Part shown: piece after piece, positions 17,789-26,503 of the stretch | How positions within the stretch are numbered: position 1 is the stretch's first letter | Layout of the letters: each line of letters starts with the position of its first letter | Assembly (NCBI RefSeq): GCF_025061645.1 | Contig: NZ_JANYMP010000008.1 | Span: 270,959-334,958, forward strand | Reading direction: 5' to 3' | Origin: Umezawaea endophytica | Lineage (GTDB): Bacteria > Actinomycetota > Actinomycetes > Mycobacteriales > Pseudonocardiaceae | Length of the DNA stretch: 64,000 nt | The notes under the pieces: generated by a model | Databases searched by the model: none | Seen by the model: only the letters and a program-made list of their open reading frames with translations | What the model was told of the DNA's origin: nothing | Program-made: the position numbers and the translations under genes

Positions 17789-18367
17789 TTATCGGCCGTT
17801 CCCGACGACCGCGTCGACCGCGAGCGCGAGGCTGTCGCCGGTCGCTTTCGGGTCGTCCAGATAACCGCCCACCATCGCACCGTCGCGCAGCATGACCACC
17901 GCGCGCGCCGCCCGTTCGGGATTGGGATGCCCAATGGCCCGGACGAGTTCGGTAACAGCGTTTATGAACCAGGTGCGGTGCTCCGCCACGACTTCCCGAA
18001 CGGGGTGCGCGGAGTCCGGGTACTCGGCCGCCGCGTTGATGAACGGGCAGCCGCGGAAACCGGGCCCGCAGATCTGGCCCTCCAGGCCGACGACGAGCAG
18101 CCGCAGCGCGTCGGCGGGGTCCTCCGCCGTTCTCGCCGCCTCCCCGACCCGTGCGCGGATGGACCGGTCCTCCTCCTGGAGGTAGGCGCGGACCAGGTCG
18201 TCCTTGCCGGGGAAGTAGCGGTAGAAGGTGGCCCGGCTGACGTCCGCCTCGACGATGACCTCGTCGACGCTGATCCCGTTGATCCCCCTGGCGTAGAAGA
18301 CCCGGCCCGCCGTCTCCAGCAGGCGTTCGCGTGCCGCTGAGCGGCGGCCGGTGGTGCTGGTGCCCAT
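17789..18367 (-). CDS. TetR-family transcriptional regulator
   Basis: 192 residues. N-terminal HTH: RERLLETAGRVFYARGINGISVDEV, recognition helix SRATFYRYFPGKDDLV. The C-terminal half has the FRGCPFINAAAEYPDSAHPVREVV pattern seen in TetR_C regulators of hydrolase and oxidoreductase genes. It is divergent from an alpha/beta hydrolase gene, and two copies of a perfect AGAACGTTCT palindrome lie between them, so it most likely represses both itself and the hydrolase. Confidence 0.88.
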   Translation of the reverse strand: MGTSTTGRRSAARERLLETAGRVFYARGINGISVDEVIVEADVSRATFYRYFPGKDDLVRAYLQEEDRSIRARVGEAARTAEDPADALRLLVVGLEGQICGPGFRGCPFINAAAEYPDSAHPVREVVAEHRTWFINAVTELVRAIGHPNPERAARAVVMLRDGAMVGGYLDDPKATGDSLALAVDAVVGNGR

Positions 18368-18379
18368 GAGATCAGGATA

Positions 18380-18393
18380 ACAGAACGTTCTGT
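18380..18393. promoter_or_regulatory. TetR operator O1
   Basis: Perfect palindrome ACAGAACGTTCTGT, 13 bases upstream of the TetR start codon. The same core is repeated at 18446. Confidence 0.75.
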
Positions 18394-18445
18394 CTCGTCT
18401 TGGCTTGACGACGTGGTCGCGACGGGTCTACCTTCACGTCCAGAC

Positions 18446-18465
18446 GAAACAGAACGTTCTGTTTC
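18446..18465. promoter_or_regulatory. TetR operator O2
   Basis: Perfect 20-bp palindrome GAAACAGAACGTTCTGTTTC, 25 bases before the hydrolase start. It shares the 14-bp core of O1; centres are about 69 bp apart. Confidence 0.8.
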
Positions 18466-18490
18466 ATGAAGGTTAACGGGAGCGCCAGCC

Positions 18491-19312
18491 ATGAGTGCCG
18501 AAACCATCCGCCCGACCGCGGAAGCCGACACGATCGTCCTGGTCCACGGCCTGTGGATGACCCCGCTGAGCTGGGAGAAGTGGATCGAGCGCTTCGAAGG
18601 CCTCGGGTTCACCGTGATCGCCCCGTCGTGGCCCGGCCTCGAGGGCGGCGTCGAAGCCCTCCGCCAGGACCCCTCGCCGCTGGAGGGCCTGGGGATCGAG
18701 GAGATCGTCGACCACTACGAGAAGGTCATCCGCGCGCTCGACAAGCCGCCGATCATCATGGGCCACTCGTTCGGCGGCGTGTTCACGCAGTTGCTGCTCG
18801 ACCGCGGCCTTGGCGTCGCCGGTGTCGCCATCGACTCGGGCCCGGTGAAGGGCGTCCTGCGCCTGCCGCTGTCCACCCTGAAGTCCGCCTCGCCGGTGCT
18901 CGCCAACCCCGGCAACGTGAAGCGCGCGGTCCCCCTCACACCCGCCCAGTTCCACTACGCGTTCACCAACTCGCTGACGGAGGCGGAGTCGCGGGAGGTC
19001 TACGACCGGTACCACGTCCCGGCTGCGGCCCGCGTGCTCTTCCAGGGCGCCTTCGCGAACTTCAACCCCAAGGCCCCGACGAAGGTCGACTTCACCCGCC
19101 GCCGCGCGCCACTGCTGCTCATCGCGGGCGGCGCCGACCACATCGTCCCGCCCGCGCTCAACAAGGAGAACGTCCACCGCTACCGCAAGTCCCCGTCGGT
19201 GACGGAGTACGTCGAGTTCCCCGGCCGCACGCACTACACCGTCGGCCAGCCTGGCTGGGAAGAGGTGGCCGACAAGGCCCTGTCCTGGGCAGTGGAACAC
19301 GCCGGTGAATAA
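18491..19312 (+). CDS. alpha/beta hydrolase
   Basis: 273 residues. Features of the fold: TIVLVHGLWMTPLSWEKW with the oxyanion HG motif, nucleophile elbow GHSFGG near residue 95, acid in AGGADHIVPP near 222, and His in FPGRTHYTVGQ near 250. No signal peptide, so cytoplasmic. Substrate unknown. Paired divergently with its probable TetR repressor and downstream of the perfect operator. ATG at 18491 follows a GGTTAACGGGAG stretch. Confidence 0.88.
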   Translation: MSAETIRPTAEADTIVLVHGLWMTPLSWEKWIERFEGLGFTVIAPSWPGLEGGVEALRQDPSPLEGLGIEEIVDHYEKVIRALDKPPIIMGHSFGGVFTQLLLDRGLGVAGVAIDSGPVKGVLRLPLSTLKSASPVLANPGNVKRAVPLTPAQFHYAFTNSLTEAESREVYDRYHVPAAARVLFQGAFANFNPKAPTKVDFTRRRAPLLLIAGGADHIVPPALNKENVHRYRKSPSVTEYVEFPGRTHYTVGQPGWEEVADKALSWAVEHAGE

Positions 19313-19396
19313 TGGAGTGGTTGAAGCTGGGCTCGCGTGACCACCATGTCGTTTTCTCGCGAGCCATGCCCCCTGACCTCGCGCAGACTGGTCGTC

Positions 19397-20857
19397 ATGC
19401 ACACCGACCGCGAGCGTTGCGTCCGCGCCGTCCAGTCCAAGGACGAGCGGTTCGACGGCTGGTTCTTCCTGGCCGTGGTGACCACCGGGATCTACTGCCG
19501 CCCCAGTTGCCCGGTGGTGCCCCCCAAGGTGGAGAACATGGTGTTCCACCCGAGCGCGGCGGCGGCGCAGCAGGCCGGGTTCCGGGCGTGCAAGCGGTGC
19601 AGGCCCGACACGTCGCCGGGCTCGCCGCGGTGGAACGAGCGGGCCGACCTGGTCGCGCGGGCGACGCGGCTGATCGGTGACGGGCTGGTCGACCGGGAAG
19701 GTGTGCCGGGGCTGGCGGCGCACCTCGGGTACAGCGTCCGGCAGGTCGAGCGGCAGTTGCTGGCCGAACTCGGCGCGGGCCCGCTGGCGCTGGCGCGGGC
19801 ACAACGGGCCCAGACCGCGCGGCTGCTGATCGAGACCACCGCGCTGCCGATGGGGGACCTGGCGCACGCGTCGGGGTTCGCCAGCGTGCGGACGTTCAAC
19901 GACACCGTCCGCGAGGTGTACGCGCTGACGCCGAGCGAACTCCGGGCCCGCGCCCGGAAGCCGGGGGAGCAGACGCCGGGCGTGATCTCGCTGCGGCTGC
20001 CGTTCCGCCGCCCGCTGTGCCCGGACAACCTGTTCGGCCACCTCGTCGCGACCGGTGTGCCGGGGGTGGAGGAGTGGCGCGACGGCGCGTACCGGCGGAC
20101 GCTGCGGCTGCCGCACGGGCACGGGATCGCGTCGCTGCGGCCGGGACCGGAGCACGTCGACTGCAAGCTCGCGCTGACCGACCTGCGCGACCTGGCCACG
20201 GCCATCAGCCGGTGCCGCTGGCTGCTCGACCTGGACGCCGACCCGGTGGCTGTCGACGACCAGCTCGGCACCGATCCGCTGCTCGCGCCGCTGGTGCTCA
20301 AGGACCCCGGCAGGCGGGTGCCGCGCACGACCGACCCGGAGGAGTTCGCGATCCGCGCGGTGCTCGGCCAGCAGGTGTCGACGGCCGCCGCCCGCACGCA
20401 CGCGGCCCGGCTGGTCGCGGCGCACGGCGAGCCGATCACCGACCGCGACGGCGGCCTGACCCACCTGTTCCCGACCACCGACGCGCTGGCCGAACTGGAC
20501 CCGGAGTCGCTGGCGATGCCGCGCACCCGCCGGGTCACCCTGCTCGGCCTGGTCGCCGCGCTGCCGGACCTCGACCTGAGCATCGGCGGCGACTGGGAGC
20601 GGGCCAGGGCCGAACTCGTGGCGCTGCCCGGCATCGGCCCGTGGACCGTCGAGACGATCGCCATGCGCGCGCTCGGCGACCCGGACGCCTTCGTGGCGAC
20701 CGACCTCGGCGTGAAGCTCGCGGCCGAATCGCTCGGTCTGCCGACGAAGCCCGCCGACCTGGTCCGCCGGTCGGCGCGGTGGTCGCCGTGGCGCGCCTAC
20801 GCCGTCCAGCACCTGTGGGCCACCGGCGACCACGCGGTCAACCGGATGCCCGCCTGA
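19397..20857 (+). CDS. Ada-AlkA fusion: methylphosphotriester sensor and 3-methyladenine DNA glycosylase
   Basis: About 486 residues from ATG at 19397. N-terminal Ada zinc domain with four cysteines (GIYCRPSC and CKRCRPD) that accepts methyl groups from DNA phosphotriesters; AraC-type HTH (LAAHLGYSVRQVERQLLAELG, MGDLAHASGFASVRTFNDTVRE); AlkA N-terminal domain; then HhH-GPD glycosylase with ALPGIGPWTVETIAMRALG near residue 420 followed by the catalytic Asp (ATDLGVKLA). It senses and repairs alkylation damage and activates its own regulon. No separate Ogt gene is adjacent. Confidence 0.9.
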   Translation: MHTDRERCVRAVQSKDERFDGWFFLAVVTTGIYCRPSCPVVPPKVENMVFHPSAAAAQQAGFRACKRCRPDTSPGSPRWNERADLVARATRLIGDGLVDREGVPGLAAHLGYSVRQVERQLLAELGAGPLALARAQRAQTARLLIETTALPMGDLAHASGFASVRTFNDTVREVYALTPSELRARARKPGEQTPGVISLRLPFRRPLCPDNLFGHLVATGVPGVEEWRDGAYRRTLRLPHGHGIASLRPGPEHVDCKLALTDLRDLATAISRCRWLLDLDADPVAVDDQLGTDPLLAPLVLKDPGRRVPRTTDPEEFAIRAVLGQQVSTAAARTHAARLVAAHGEPITDRDGGLTHLFPTTDALAELDPESLAMPRTRRVTLLGLVAALPDLDLSIGGDWERARAELVALPGIGPWTVETIAMRALGDPDAFVATDLGVKLAAESLGLPTKPADLVRRSARWSPWRAYAVQHLWATGDHAVNRMPA

Positions 20858-20963
20858 GCCTGGGCCAGACCGTTCGGTGCAGCTCAGGGGGCGCCCGCAC
20901 GGGTTACGGTGGTGGCGTCGAGCGGCCTGGCGAACCGCTGACCGACCGAGCCGCGGGGTCCTC

Positions 20964-20994
20964 GGGGGAAAAGTCCGCGAGATTTTCTCGTTAT
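20964..20994 (+). promoter_or_regulatory. candidate ECF-type promoter
   Basis: GGGGGAAAA (20964-20972) and CGTTAT (20989-20994) are separated by 16 bp, resembling ECF-dependent promoters, ~60 bp upstream of the sigma-hydrolase fusion gene. It may be autoregulatory. Confidence 0.35.
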
Positions 20995-21055
20995 CTCCGA
21001 TCGCCGGGGACATCTCCTGGTCAGAGGACCTGGAAACCCGGCGAGTGAGGTGGGC

Positions 21056-22900
21056 ATGGCGGTACCCGTGGAACCCGGTGTCGTGACGGTGGTGGCCGCA
21101 CGCGACGGTGACCAGCGCGCCCTGGACGAGCTGGTCGCCGGGTACCTGCCCCTGGTCTACAACATCGTCGGCCACGCGCTGGGCGGTCACGCCGACACCG
21201 ACGACGTCGTCCAGGAGACGATGCTCCGCGCGGTGAACGGGCTGGGTTCGCTGCGCGACCCGGCCGGGTTCCGGTCGTGGCTCGTGGTGATCGCGATGAA
21301 CCAGATCCGCGAACGCCACCGCGCCCACCAGCGCGTCCCCGTCACCGGTGAGGTGCCGGAGGACCTGGCCGACCCCGGCGCCGACTTCGTCGACCTGACG
21401 ATCATGCGGCTCCAGTTGTCCGGCCAGCGCCGCGAGGTCGTCGCCGCGACCCGGTGGCTCAGCGAGGACGAGCGCGAACTGCTGTCGCTGTGGTGGCTGG
21501 AGGCGGCCGGTCGGCTGACCCGCACCGAGGTGGCCGACGCGCTGGACCTCACGCCGCAGCACACCGCGGTGCGGGTGCAGCGGGTCAAGGGCCAGCTCGA
21601 CGCGGCCCGGATCGTGGTGCGGGCGCTGGAGAAGCAGCCGCGCTGCCCCGAGCTGGCGGAGGTCGTCACCGACTGGGACGGCGACCCGAGCGCACTGTGG
21701 CGCAAGCGGATCGCCCGCCACACCCGCGGCTGCCGCCGGTGCGAGCGCGTGATGAGCGACCTCGCCGCCGTGGAGGGCCTGATCGCCCGGCTGCCGCTGG
21801 TGCCGCTGCCGGCCGCGCTCGCGTTCTCCCAGCCCCTGCTCGCCGCGACCACCACGTCCACCGTCCTCACCCAGGTCGGCACGGCACCGGTCGTCACCGG
21901 CAAGGTCGCGCTGTTCCTCCAGGGCGCGCTGGTCAAGCCGATCGCCGCCGCTGCCGCCGCCGTGCTGGCCGCGGGTGTCGCCGTGACCGTCGTGCTGCCG
22001 TCGGGCGAGGAGCCCGTGGCGCAGGCCGTGTCTGTGTCCGCCAGCGCCCCGGCCCCCACGAGCCTCCTGCCCGCCGAGGTCGCGCCGCCCGAGACCAGCT
22101 CGTCCGCGCCGCCGACCACGACCACGACGACCGCCCCCGCCCCGCCGCCCCCGGCCGAACCCGTGGTGGCGTCGGTGAAGAAGGGCGTCAGCACGTGGAA
22201 CTTCGACGGCGTGACCAAGGCGCTCGGCGACGTGCGCGCGGGCTGGTACTACACCTGGGGCGCGACGCCCGAGGGTGTCGCGGCGCCGCAGGGCGTGGAG
22301 TTCGTCCCGATGATCTGGGGCGAGAAGTCCATGGACCAGGCCAACATCGACCGGGCGAAGGCGAACGGGAAGGTGCTGCTCGGCTTCAACGAGCCGGACT
22401 TCCCCGAGCAGGCCAACATGACGCCGGAACGCGCGCTCGACCTGTGGCCGAAGCTCCAGGCCACCGGGCTGCGGCTCGGCGCGCCGAGCGTCGGGCACAG
22501 CGGTGACAAGGAAGGCGCCTGGCTCGACCGGTTCATGACCGGCGCGGCCCAGCGCGGACTGCGCGTCGACTTCATCCCGATCCACTGGTACGGCCAGGAC
22601 TTCAGCGCCGCGGCCGTCGGCCACCTGAAGAACTACGTCGAGGCCGTCCACGCCCGGTACGGCAAACCGGTGTGGCTGACCGAGTACGCGCTCATCGACT
22701 TCTCGAGCGGCACGCCGCGCTACCCGAGCCAGCAGGAACTCGCGGCGTTCGCACGTGGTTCCAGCGCGATGCTGGAAGGCCTCCCGTACGTGGAGCGCTA
22801 CGCCTGGTTCGCCCTCCCCGCGGAGAAGCCCGGCACCGGTCTCTACGCGCCCGGCGGCACCCCCAACCAGGCGGGCGAGGCGTACCGCGACGCGGGCTGA
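21056..22900 (+). CDS. ECF sigma factor fused through a membrane segment to an extracellular glycoside hydrolase (GH128/Asl1-like)
   Basis: 614 residues from ATG at 21056. Residues ~1-75 form sigma region 2 (LPLVYNIVGHALGGHADTDD, then VVQETMLRAV) and ~130-185 region 4 (LSEDERELLSLWWLE, LDLTPQHTAVRVQRVKG). Near 221 is HTRGCRRC, an H-x3-C-x2-C motif like the zinc site of anti-sigma domains. A transmembrane helix at ~295-315 is followed by a Pro/Thr linker and, from ~375, an Asl1-type hydrolase domain with likely catalytic Glu in FNEPDF (~443) and WLTEYAL (~541). So the DNA-binding part sits inside and a glycan-reading enzyme outside. ECF groups with such fused C-termini are known in actinobacteria. 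Two cell-wall-type secreted genes follow. Confidence 0.85.
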   Translation: MAVPVEPGVVTVVAARDGDQRALDELVAGYLPLVYNIVGHALGGHADTDDVVQETMLRAVNGLGSLRDPAGFRSWLVVIAMNQIRERHRAHQRVPVTGEVPEDLADPGADFVDLTIMRLQLSGQRREVVAATRWLSEDERELLSLWWLEAAGRLTRTEVADALDLTPQHTAVRVQRVKGQLDAARIVVRALEKQPRCPELAEVVTDWDGDPSALWRKRIARHTRGCRRCERVMSDLAAVEGLIARLPLVPLPAALAFSQPLLAATTTSTVLTQVGTAPVVTGKVALFLQGALVKPIAAAAAAVLAAGVAVTVVLPSGEEPVAQAVSVSASAPAPTSLLPAEVAPPETSSSAPPTTTTTTAPAPPPPAEPVVASVKKGVSTWNFDGVTKALGDVRAGWYYTWGATPEGVAAPQGVEFVPMIWGEKSMDQANIDRAKANGKVLLGFNEPDFPEQANMTPERALDLWPKLQATGLRLGAPSVGHSGDKEGAWLDRFMTGAAQRGLRVDFIPIHWYGQDFSAAAVGHLKNYVEAVHARYGKPVWLTEYALIDFSSGTPRYPSQQELAAFARGSSAMLEGLPYVERYAWFALPAEKPGTGLYAPGGTPNQAGEAYRDAG

Positions 22901-22977
22901 GCCCTGCGCTTTCCCCTCCACACCCCCGAAGTACGTCATTCCTCCGGCATTCCCCCGTGCCTGTCGAAAGGACAGCC

Positions 22978-24420
22978 ATGACCCACGTCCTGCCCCCGTC
23001 GAACTTCAAGCGCTGGCGAGTTCGCATCGCCGTGCTCTCCGCCGTGGTCGTCGCGGGTTCGGCGGTGACCGTCAACGCGATCTTCGCCGCGACCGCGCCG
23101 CCACCCCCGGACCTGCTGTCCAAGGGCAAGGCCGTGACCGCGTCCTCCATCGAGGGCGGCTCGTTCGCCGCCAACCGCGCCGTCGACGGCGACACCGGCA
23201 GCCGCTGGTCCAGCGCGTTCCAGGACCCGCAGTGGATCCAGGTCGACCTCGGCTCCGACGCGACCATCTCCAAGGTCGTGCTGAACTGGGAACGCGCCCA
23301 CGCCAAGGACTTCACCCTCCAGACGTCCGCCGACGGCGCCAAGTGGGCCACCGTCGCCACCGTCGCGGACAGCAGGGGCGGGGTCGAGACCGTCGACGTC
23401 TCCGCGTCCGGCCGGTACGTGAAGCTGCACGCCACCAAGCGGTCCAGCCAGTACGGCGTGTCGCTGTGGGAGTTCGAGGTCTACGGCAAGGCGGGCGCCG
23501 TGAGCGGTCCGACCACGCCGCCGGCTCCGACGGGGTCGTCCTCGGCCGCGCAGTCGACGACTGCGGCGCCCACGACCACCACCACGACGACGTCGTCCGC
23601 GGCTCCCGGCACCACGACGGGCAGCCCGACGGTCCCGACCCAGAAGCCGATCCCGCCGAACGCCGTGCGCGTGGCGGAGTTCGTCGCGGAGTGCGGGTTC
23701 AGCCACCGGCTGCCCGACGACCCGATCGTCTTCCCGAAGCTCGCGGGCGCCTCGCACCTGCACACGTTCTTCGGCAACACCTCGACCGACGCGCACTCCG
23801 ACACGGACTCGCTGATGGCGGCCGACACCAAGTGCAACCCGGTCGAGGACAAGACCGCCTACTGGACGCCGACCGTGCTGGTCGACGGTCAGCCGGTCGA
23901 CCCGCCCACGTCGACGTTCTACTACCTCGGCGAGGGCGTGAACGACGAGGTGACCAAGCAGATCCAGCCGATCCCGCCGGGCCTGCGGATCATCGCGGGC
24001 AACGCGAAGGCCACCAGCGCCGAGGGCACCAGGACCCGCTGGGACTGCAACGGCGCGAACGTGGCCCCGTCCAGCGACTTCGTGAGCTGCCCCGCGGGAG
24101 CGAAGCTCCAGTCCTACCTGGACTTCCCGCAGTGCTGGGACGGCAAGAACCTCGACTCGGCCGACCACAAGTCGCACATGGCCTACCCGGTGCACCCCGG
24201 TGTGTGCCCGCCGACGCACCCGGTGCCGCTGCCCAAGATCCGCCAGGTCGTGAACTTCCCGATCTCCGGTGTCGACGCGTCGCGGATCAAGCTCTCCTCG
24301 GGTCCCGGCTACACGTACCACATGGACTTCATGAACGGCTGGCCCGCGGCGGAGATGGAGCGGCGGGTGCGCGACTGCATCAACCGCATCGTCAAGTGCG
24401 GCCACAACGGGAACCCGTGA
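22978..24420 (+). CDS. secreted discoidin (F5/8 type C)-DUF1996 protein
   Basis: 480 residues from ATG at 22978 after AAAGGACAG. An N-terminal signal/anchor helix (IAVLSAVVVAGSAVTVNAIFA) is followed by a carbohydrate-binding discoidin domain, residues ~48-165 (NRAVDGDTGSRWSSAF, WIQVDLGSDATISKVVLNWE), a Ser/Thr/Pro linker ~170-220, and DUF1996 from ~228 (SHLHTFFGN, SYLDFPQCWDGKNLDS, SHMAYP). DUF1996 occurs in secreted actinobacterial and fungal proteins of unknown activity. Its position after the sigma-hydrolase fusion suggests it is a target or partner. Confidence 0.85.
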   Translation: MTHVLPPSNFKRWRVRIAVLSAVVVAGSAVTVNAIFAATAPPPPDLLSKGKAVTASSIEGGSFAANRAVDGDTGSRWSSAFQDPQWIQVDLGSDATISKVVLNWERAHAKDFTLQTSADGAKWATVATVADSRGGVETVDVSASGRYVKLHATKRSSQYGVSLWEFEVYGKAGAVSGPTTPPAPTGSSSAAQSTTAAPTTTTTTTSSAAPGTTTGSPTVPTQKPIPPNAVRVAEFVAECGFSHRLPDDPIVFPKLAGASHLHTFFGNTSTDAHSDTDSLMAADTKCNPVEDKTAYWTPTVLVDGQPVDPPTSTFYYLGEGVNDEVTKQIQPIPPGLRIIAGNAKATSAEGTRTRWDCNGANVAPSSDFVSCPAGAKLQSYLDFPQCWDGKNLDSADHKSHMAYPVHPGVCPPTHPVPLPKIRQVVNFPISGVDASRIKLSSGPGYTYHMDFMNGWPAAEMERRVRDCINRIVKCGHNGNP

Positions 24421-24980
24421 TGCGGGGGCTCAGCGCGGTGGTCCTGCTCTGCCTGCTGGCCGCGGGATGTGTTGGCACGGCGGAGGAAGCGGGCCCGGCG
24501 GGCGTGTCGAGCGCCGTCAGCACCCCGCCGTCCGGTGAGCTGACGCCGACCGACGTGGCGTTCGTCGAACTGGCGATCCCGCAGAACGAGTCCGCGCTGG
24601 CCGCCGCCCAGCTCACGCTCAAGCGGTCCGGGTCGAACCCGTCGCTGCTCGCGCTCGCGCAGCAGGTCGACAGCGGCTACCGGGCCGAGTTGGAGCGGCT
24701 CAACGGGGTCCTGACCGCCGCGGGCCTGACCAGGAGCGACCAGCACGACGGCCACGACATGCCCGGCATGATCACCGCCCTCGAGCTGGAAGCGCTGGAC
24801 AAGGCGCAGGGCAAGGCGTTCGACGACCAGATGGGCGCCGCCTTCCGCGCCCACCTCCAGGAATCGCTGACGGTCGCCCAGTCGGAGCTGTCGGCGGGCA
24901 CGGCCAAGCCCGTGCTGGAACTCGGCGCTGACATCGAGCGCACGCGCACGGAACTCCTGGGACGACTGGGAGCTCCGTAG
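24420..24980 (+). CDS. DUF305-like lipoprotein
   Basis: 186 residues; ATG overlaps the previous stop by one base. Lipoprotein signal with lipobox LLAAGC. The helical body (TPTDVAFVELAIPQNESALAAAQL, then FRAHLQESLTVAQSELSAG) resembles DUF305 four-helix proteins, some of which bind copper. The usual His-rich MIPHH motif is replaced by AIPQN, but a DQHDGHDMPGM segment could bind metal. Operon with the DUF1996 gene. Confidence 0.7.
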   Translation: MRGLSAVVLLCLLAAGCVGTAEEAGPAGVSSAVSTPPSGELTPTDVAFVELAIPQNESALAAAQLTLKRSGSNPSLLALAQQVDSGYRAELERLNGVLTAAGLTRSDQHDGHDMPGMITALELEALDKAQGKAFDDQMGAAFRAHLQESLTVAQSELSAGTAKPVLELGADIERTRTELLGRLGAP

Positions 24981-24985
24981 GGGAA

Positions 24986-25025
24986 GCCGTGAGCGGTCGG
25001 GATTCACCCCTCGACCGCTCACGGC
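24986..25025. terminator. strong hairpin between convergent operons
   Basis: 14-bp perfect stem GCCGTGAGCGGTCG / CGACCGCTCACGGC with a 12-base loop, six bases after the DUF305 stop and 15 bases from the end of the convergent ligase gene. Confidence 0.75.
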
Positions 25026-25040
25026 CCCTCCACCGGAGGC

Positions 25041-26480
25041 CTACGGCGAGCGTGTGTAGCGGTGCTTCACGCCGATGGGGAAGTACTCCGGGTCACCCGC
25101 CGGCTTCAGCACCACCTCGGGCGTCTGCCGTTCGGCGGGGACGTAGTGCGCGAACTCGCTGTTGAGCCGCACGAGCTGCCGCCGCACCGAGTCCGCCACC
25201 ACCGCCGGGTCGCCCGTCCGGTCGGGAGCCAGTTCGACCGTGATCCGCAGCCGGGTGTTCTCGTCGCTGTCGGCCACGGTCTCCAGCACGAACTTGCCGG
25301 TGACCCAGTCGCTGATCCCCGGCTGCTCCAGGCCGACGGTCACGTTCTCCGGGTAGACGTTCGCGCCGAAGAACGACACGGTGAACAGGGACCGGCCGAA
25401 CACGAACACGAACGGCAGGTCGTTGTCGGCCTCGGGCGTGAAACCGTTGCGGGCGCAGAAGTCCAGCATCTCCGCGGACGTGAGCACGCCGCCGTCGTCG
25501 GCGATGTGGTAGCGGATCAGCGGCACGCCGTTGTCGCCGGAGAACAGCAGGGTCCCCCCGTCGACCTCGAAGAAGCGGCTCGCCGGGTCGTACTGCACCA
25601 GCGTCGGCAGCCGGGAGTCGCCGAACAGCTCCCGCGCCAGGTCCGGGCGGGAAGCCAGGAAGCGCCGGATCGAGACCGACAGCGGGGTCTCGTTGCCGAG
25701 CACGCCCGCGTCCGCCGTGCCGTAGAGCGAGGCGGAATCCCGCACCGGGTCGGCCATCCCGGCCCGGCGGCCGACCAGGTCGCGCCACTCCTCGCTGAAC
25801 ACCTCGCCCGCCAGCACCAGCTTCACGGCGTGCCGCGACCAATCGAACCCGGCCGCCACGCCGGTGTCGACGACGTCCTTCACGAACGGCGGGTAGCCCA
25901 GCAGCACGACCTGGTCGAAGTGGTCGGCCAGCTCCGGCAGCACCCGCAGGATCTCGGCCTTGTTGTTGCCCGGCGCGACGACGGTGATCGGGTAGCCCTT
26001 CGCCGCCAGGTGCCGCGTGCAGGCCAGCGTGAACAGCCCGCCGACCCACGTGCCCAGCGGGAAGCAGACCACGGCCAGCGTGCTGCGCTCGTGGGCCTGG
26101 AAGCCGTCGCGGAAGACCTGCTCGAACCGGCGGGCGATGGCCAGCTCGTCGACCAGCGACCGCGGCCACACCGTCGGCCGCCCGCTGGAGCCGGAGGACA
26201 CGGCGATCACGTCGCACCCGTCCAGCCGCCCGTCGCGGCACAGCTCGGGCAGGGGGTAGCGGCGGTGGTAGCTCTCCTTGTCGATCATCGGCAGCGCGCG
26301 GAAGTCGTCCATCGTCACGACGGACGCGGGGTCGACGTCGTGCTCCGCCAGGAACTTCCGGTACGCGGGCACGGTCGCCGCCACGCGCCGGAACAGGTCC
26401 AGCACCGATTCCTCGGGACGATCGTCCGCGAAGAACGACTCGAACCCCTCGACCACCCGCGCCCCGCGCTCGACGTCCAC
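25041..26480 (-). CDS. PaaK-like adenylate-forming ligase (phenylacetate-CoA ligase family)
   Basis: 479 residues from GTG at 26480. The phosphate-binding motif AVSSGSSGRPTVWPRS (near residue 93) and SASLYGTADAG (near 248, the Y-G-T/S acceptor motif) mark the ANL superfamily, and VPLIRYHIADDG (near 323) supports the PaaK branch. It would activate a carboxylic acid as an acyl adenylate; substrate unknown. No carrier protein, PKS or NRPS gene is near. It is divergent from a phosphotransferase-like gene across a 23-bp gap. Confidence 0.8.
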   Translation of the reverse strand: MDVERGARVVEGFESFFADDRPEESVLDLFRRVAATVPAYRKFLAEHDVDPASVVTMDDFRALPMIDKESYHRRYPLPELCRDGRLDGCDVIAVSSGSSGRPTVWPRSLVDELAIARRFEQVFRDGFQAHERSTLAVVCFPLGTWVGGLFTLACTRHLAAKGYPITVVAPGNNKAEILRVLPELADHFDQVVLLGYPPFVKDVVDTGVAAGFDWSRHAVKLVLAGEVFSEEWRDLVGRRAGMADPVRDSASLYGTADAGVLGNETPLSVSIRRFLASRPDLARELFGDSRLPTLVQYDPASRFFEVDGGTLLFSGDNGVPLIRYHIADDGGVLTSAEMLDFCARNGFTPEADNDLPFVFVFGRSLFTVSFFGANVYPENVTVGLEQPGISDWVTGKFVLETVADSDENTRLRITVELAPDRTGDPAVVADSVRRQLVRLNSEFAHYVPAERQTPEVVLKPAGDPEYFPIGVKHRYTRSP

Positions 26481-26485
26481 CCGAC

Positions 26486-26497
26486 CACCCTAGGGTG
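26486..26497. promoter_or_regulatory. palindromic bidirectional -10, leaderless on both sides
   Basis: CACCCTAGGGTG is a perfect 12-bp palindrome in the 23-bp gap between divergent start codons. TAGGGT reads as a -10 on each strand, ending 7 bases before the ATG at 26504 and 6 bases before the GTG at 26480, so both messages may start at or beside their start codon. Confidence 0.5.
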
Positions 26498-26503
26498 AGG
26501 TCG

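Noticed and set aside
18473-22939. 1488-residue minus-strand reading frame, and similar long antisense frames at 1415-4756 and 8267-10780
   Set aside because: They run opposite well-supported genes, are rich in Arg, His and Pro as expected for shadow frames in GC-rich DNA, and show no domains.
25041-26480. start of an antibiotic biosynthetic cluster
   Set aside because: The adenylating enzyme has no carrier protein, PKS, NRPS or tailoring genes nearby.
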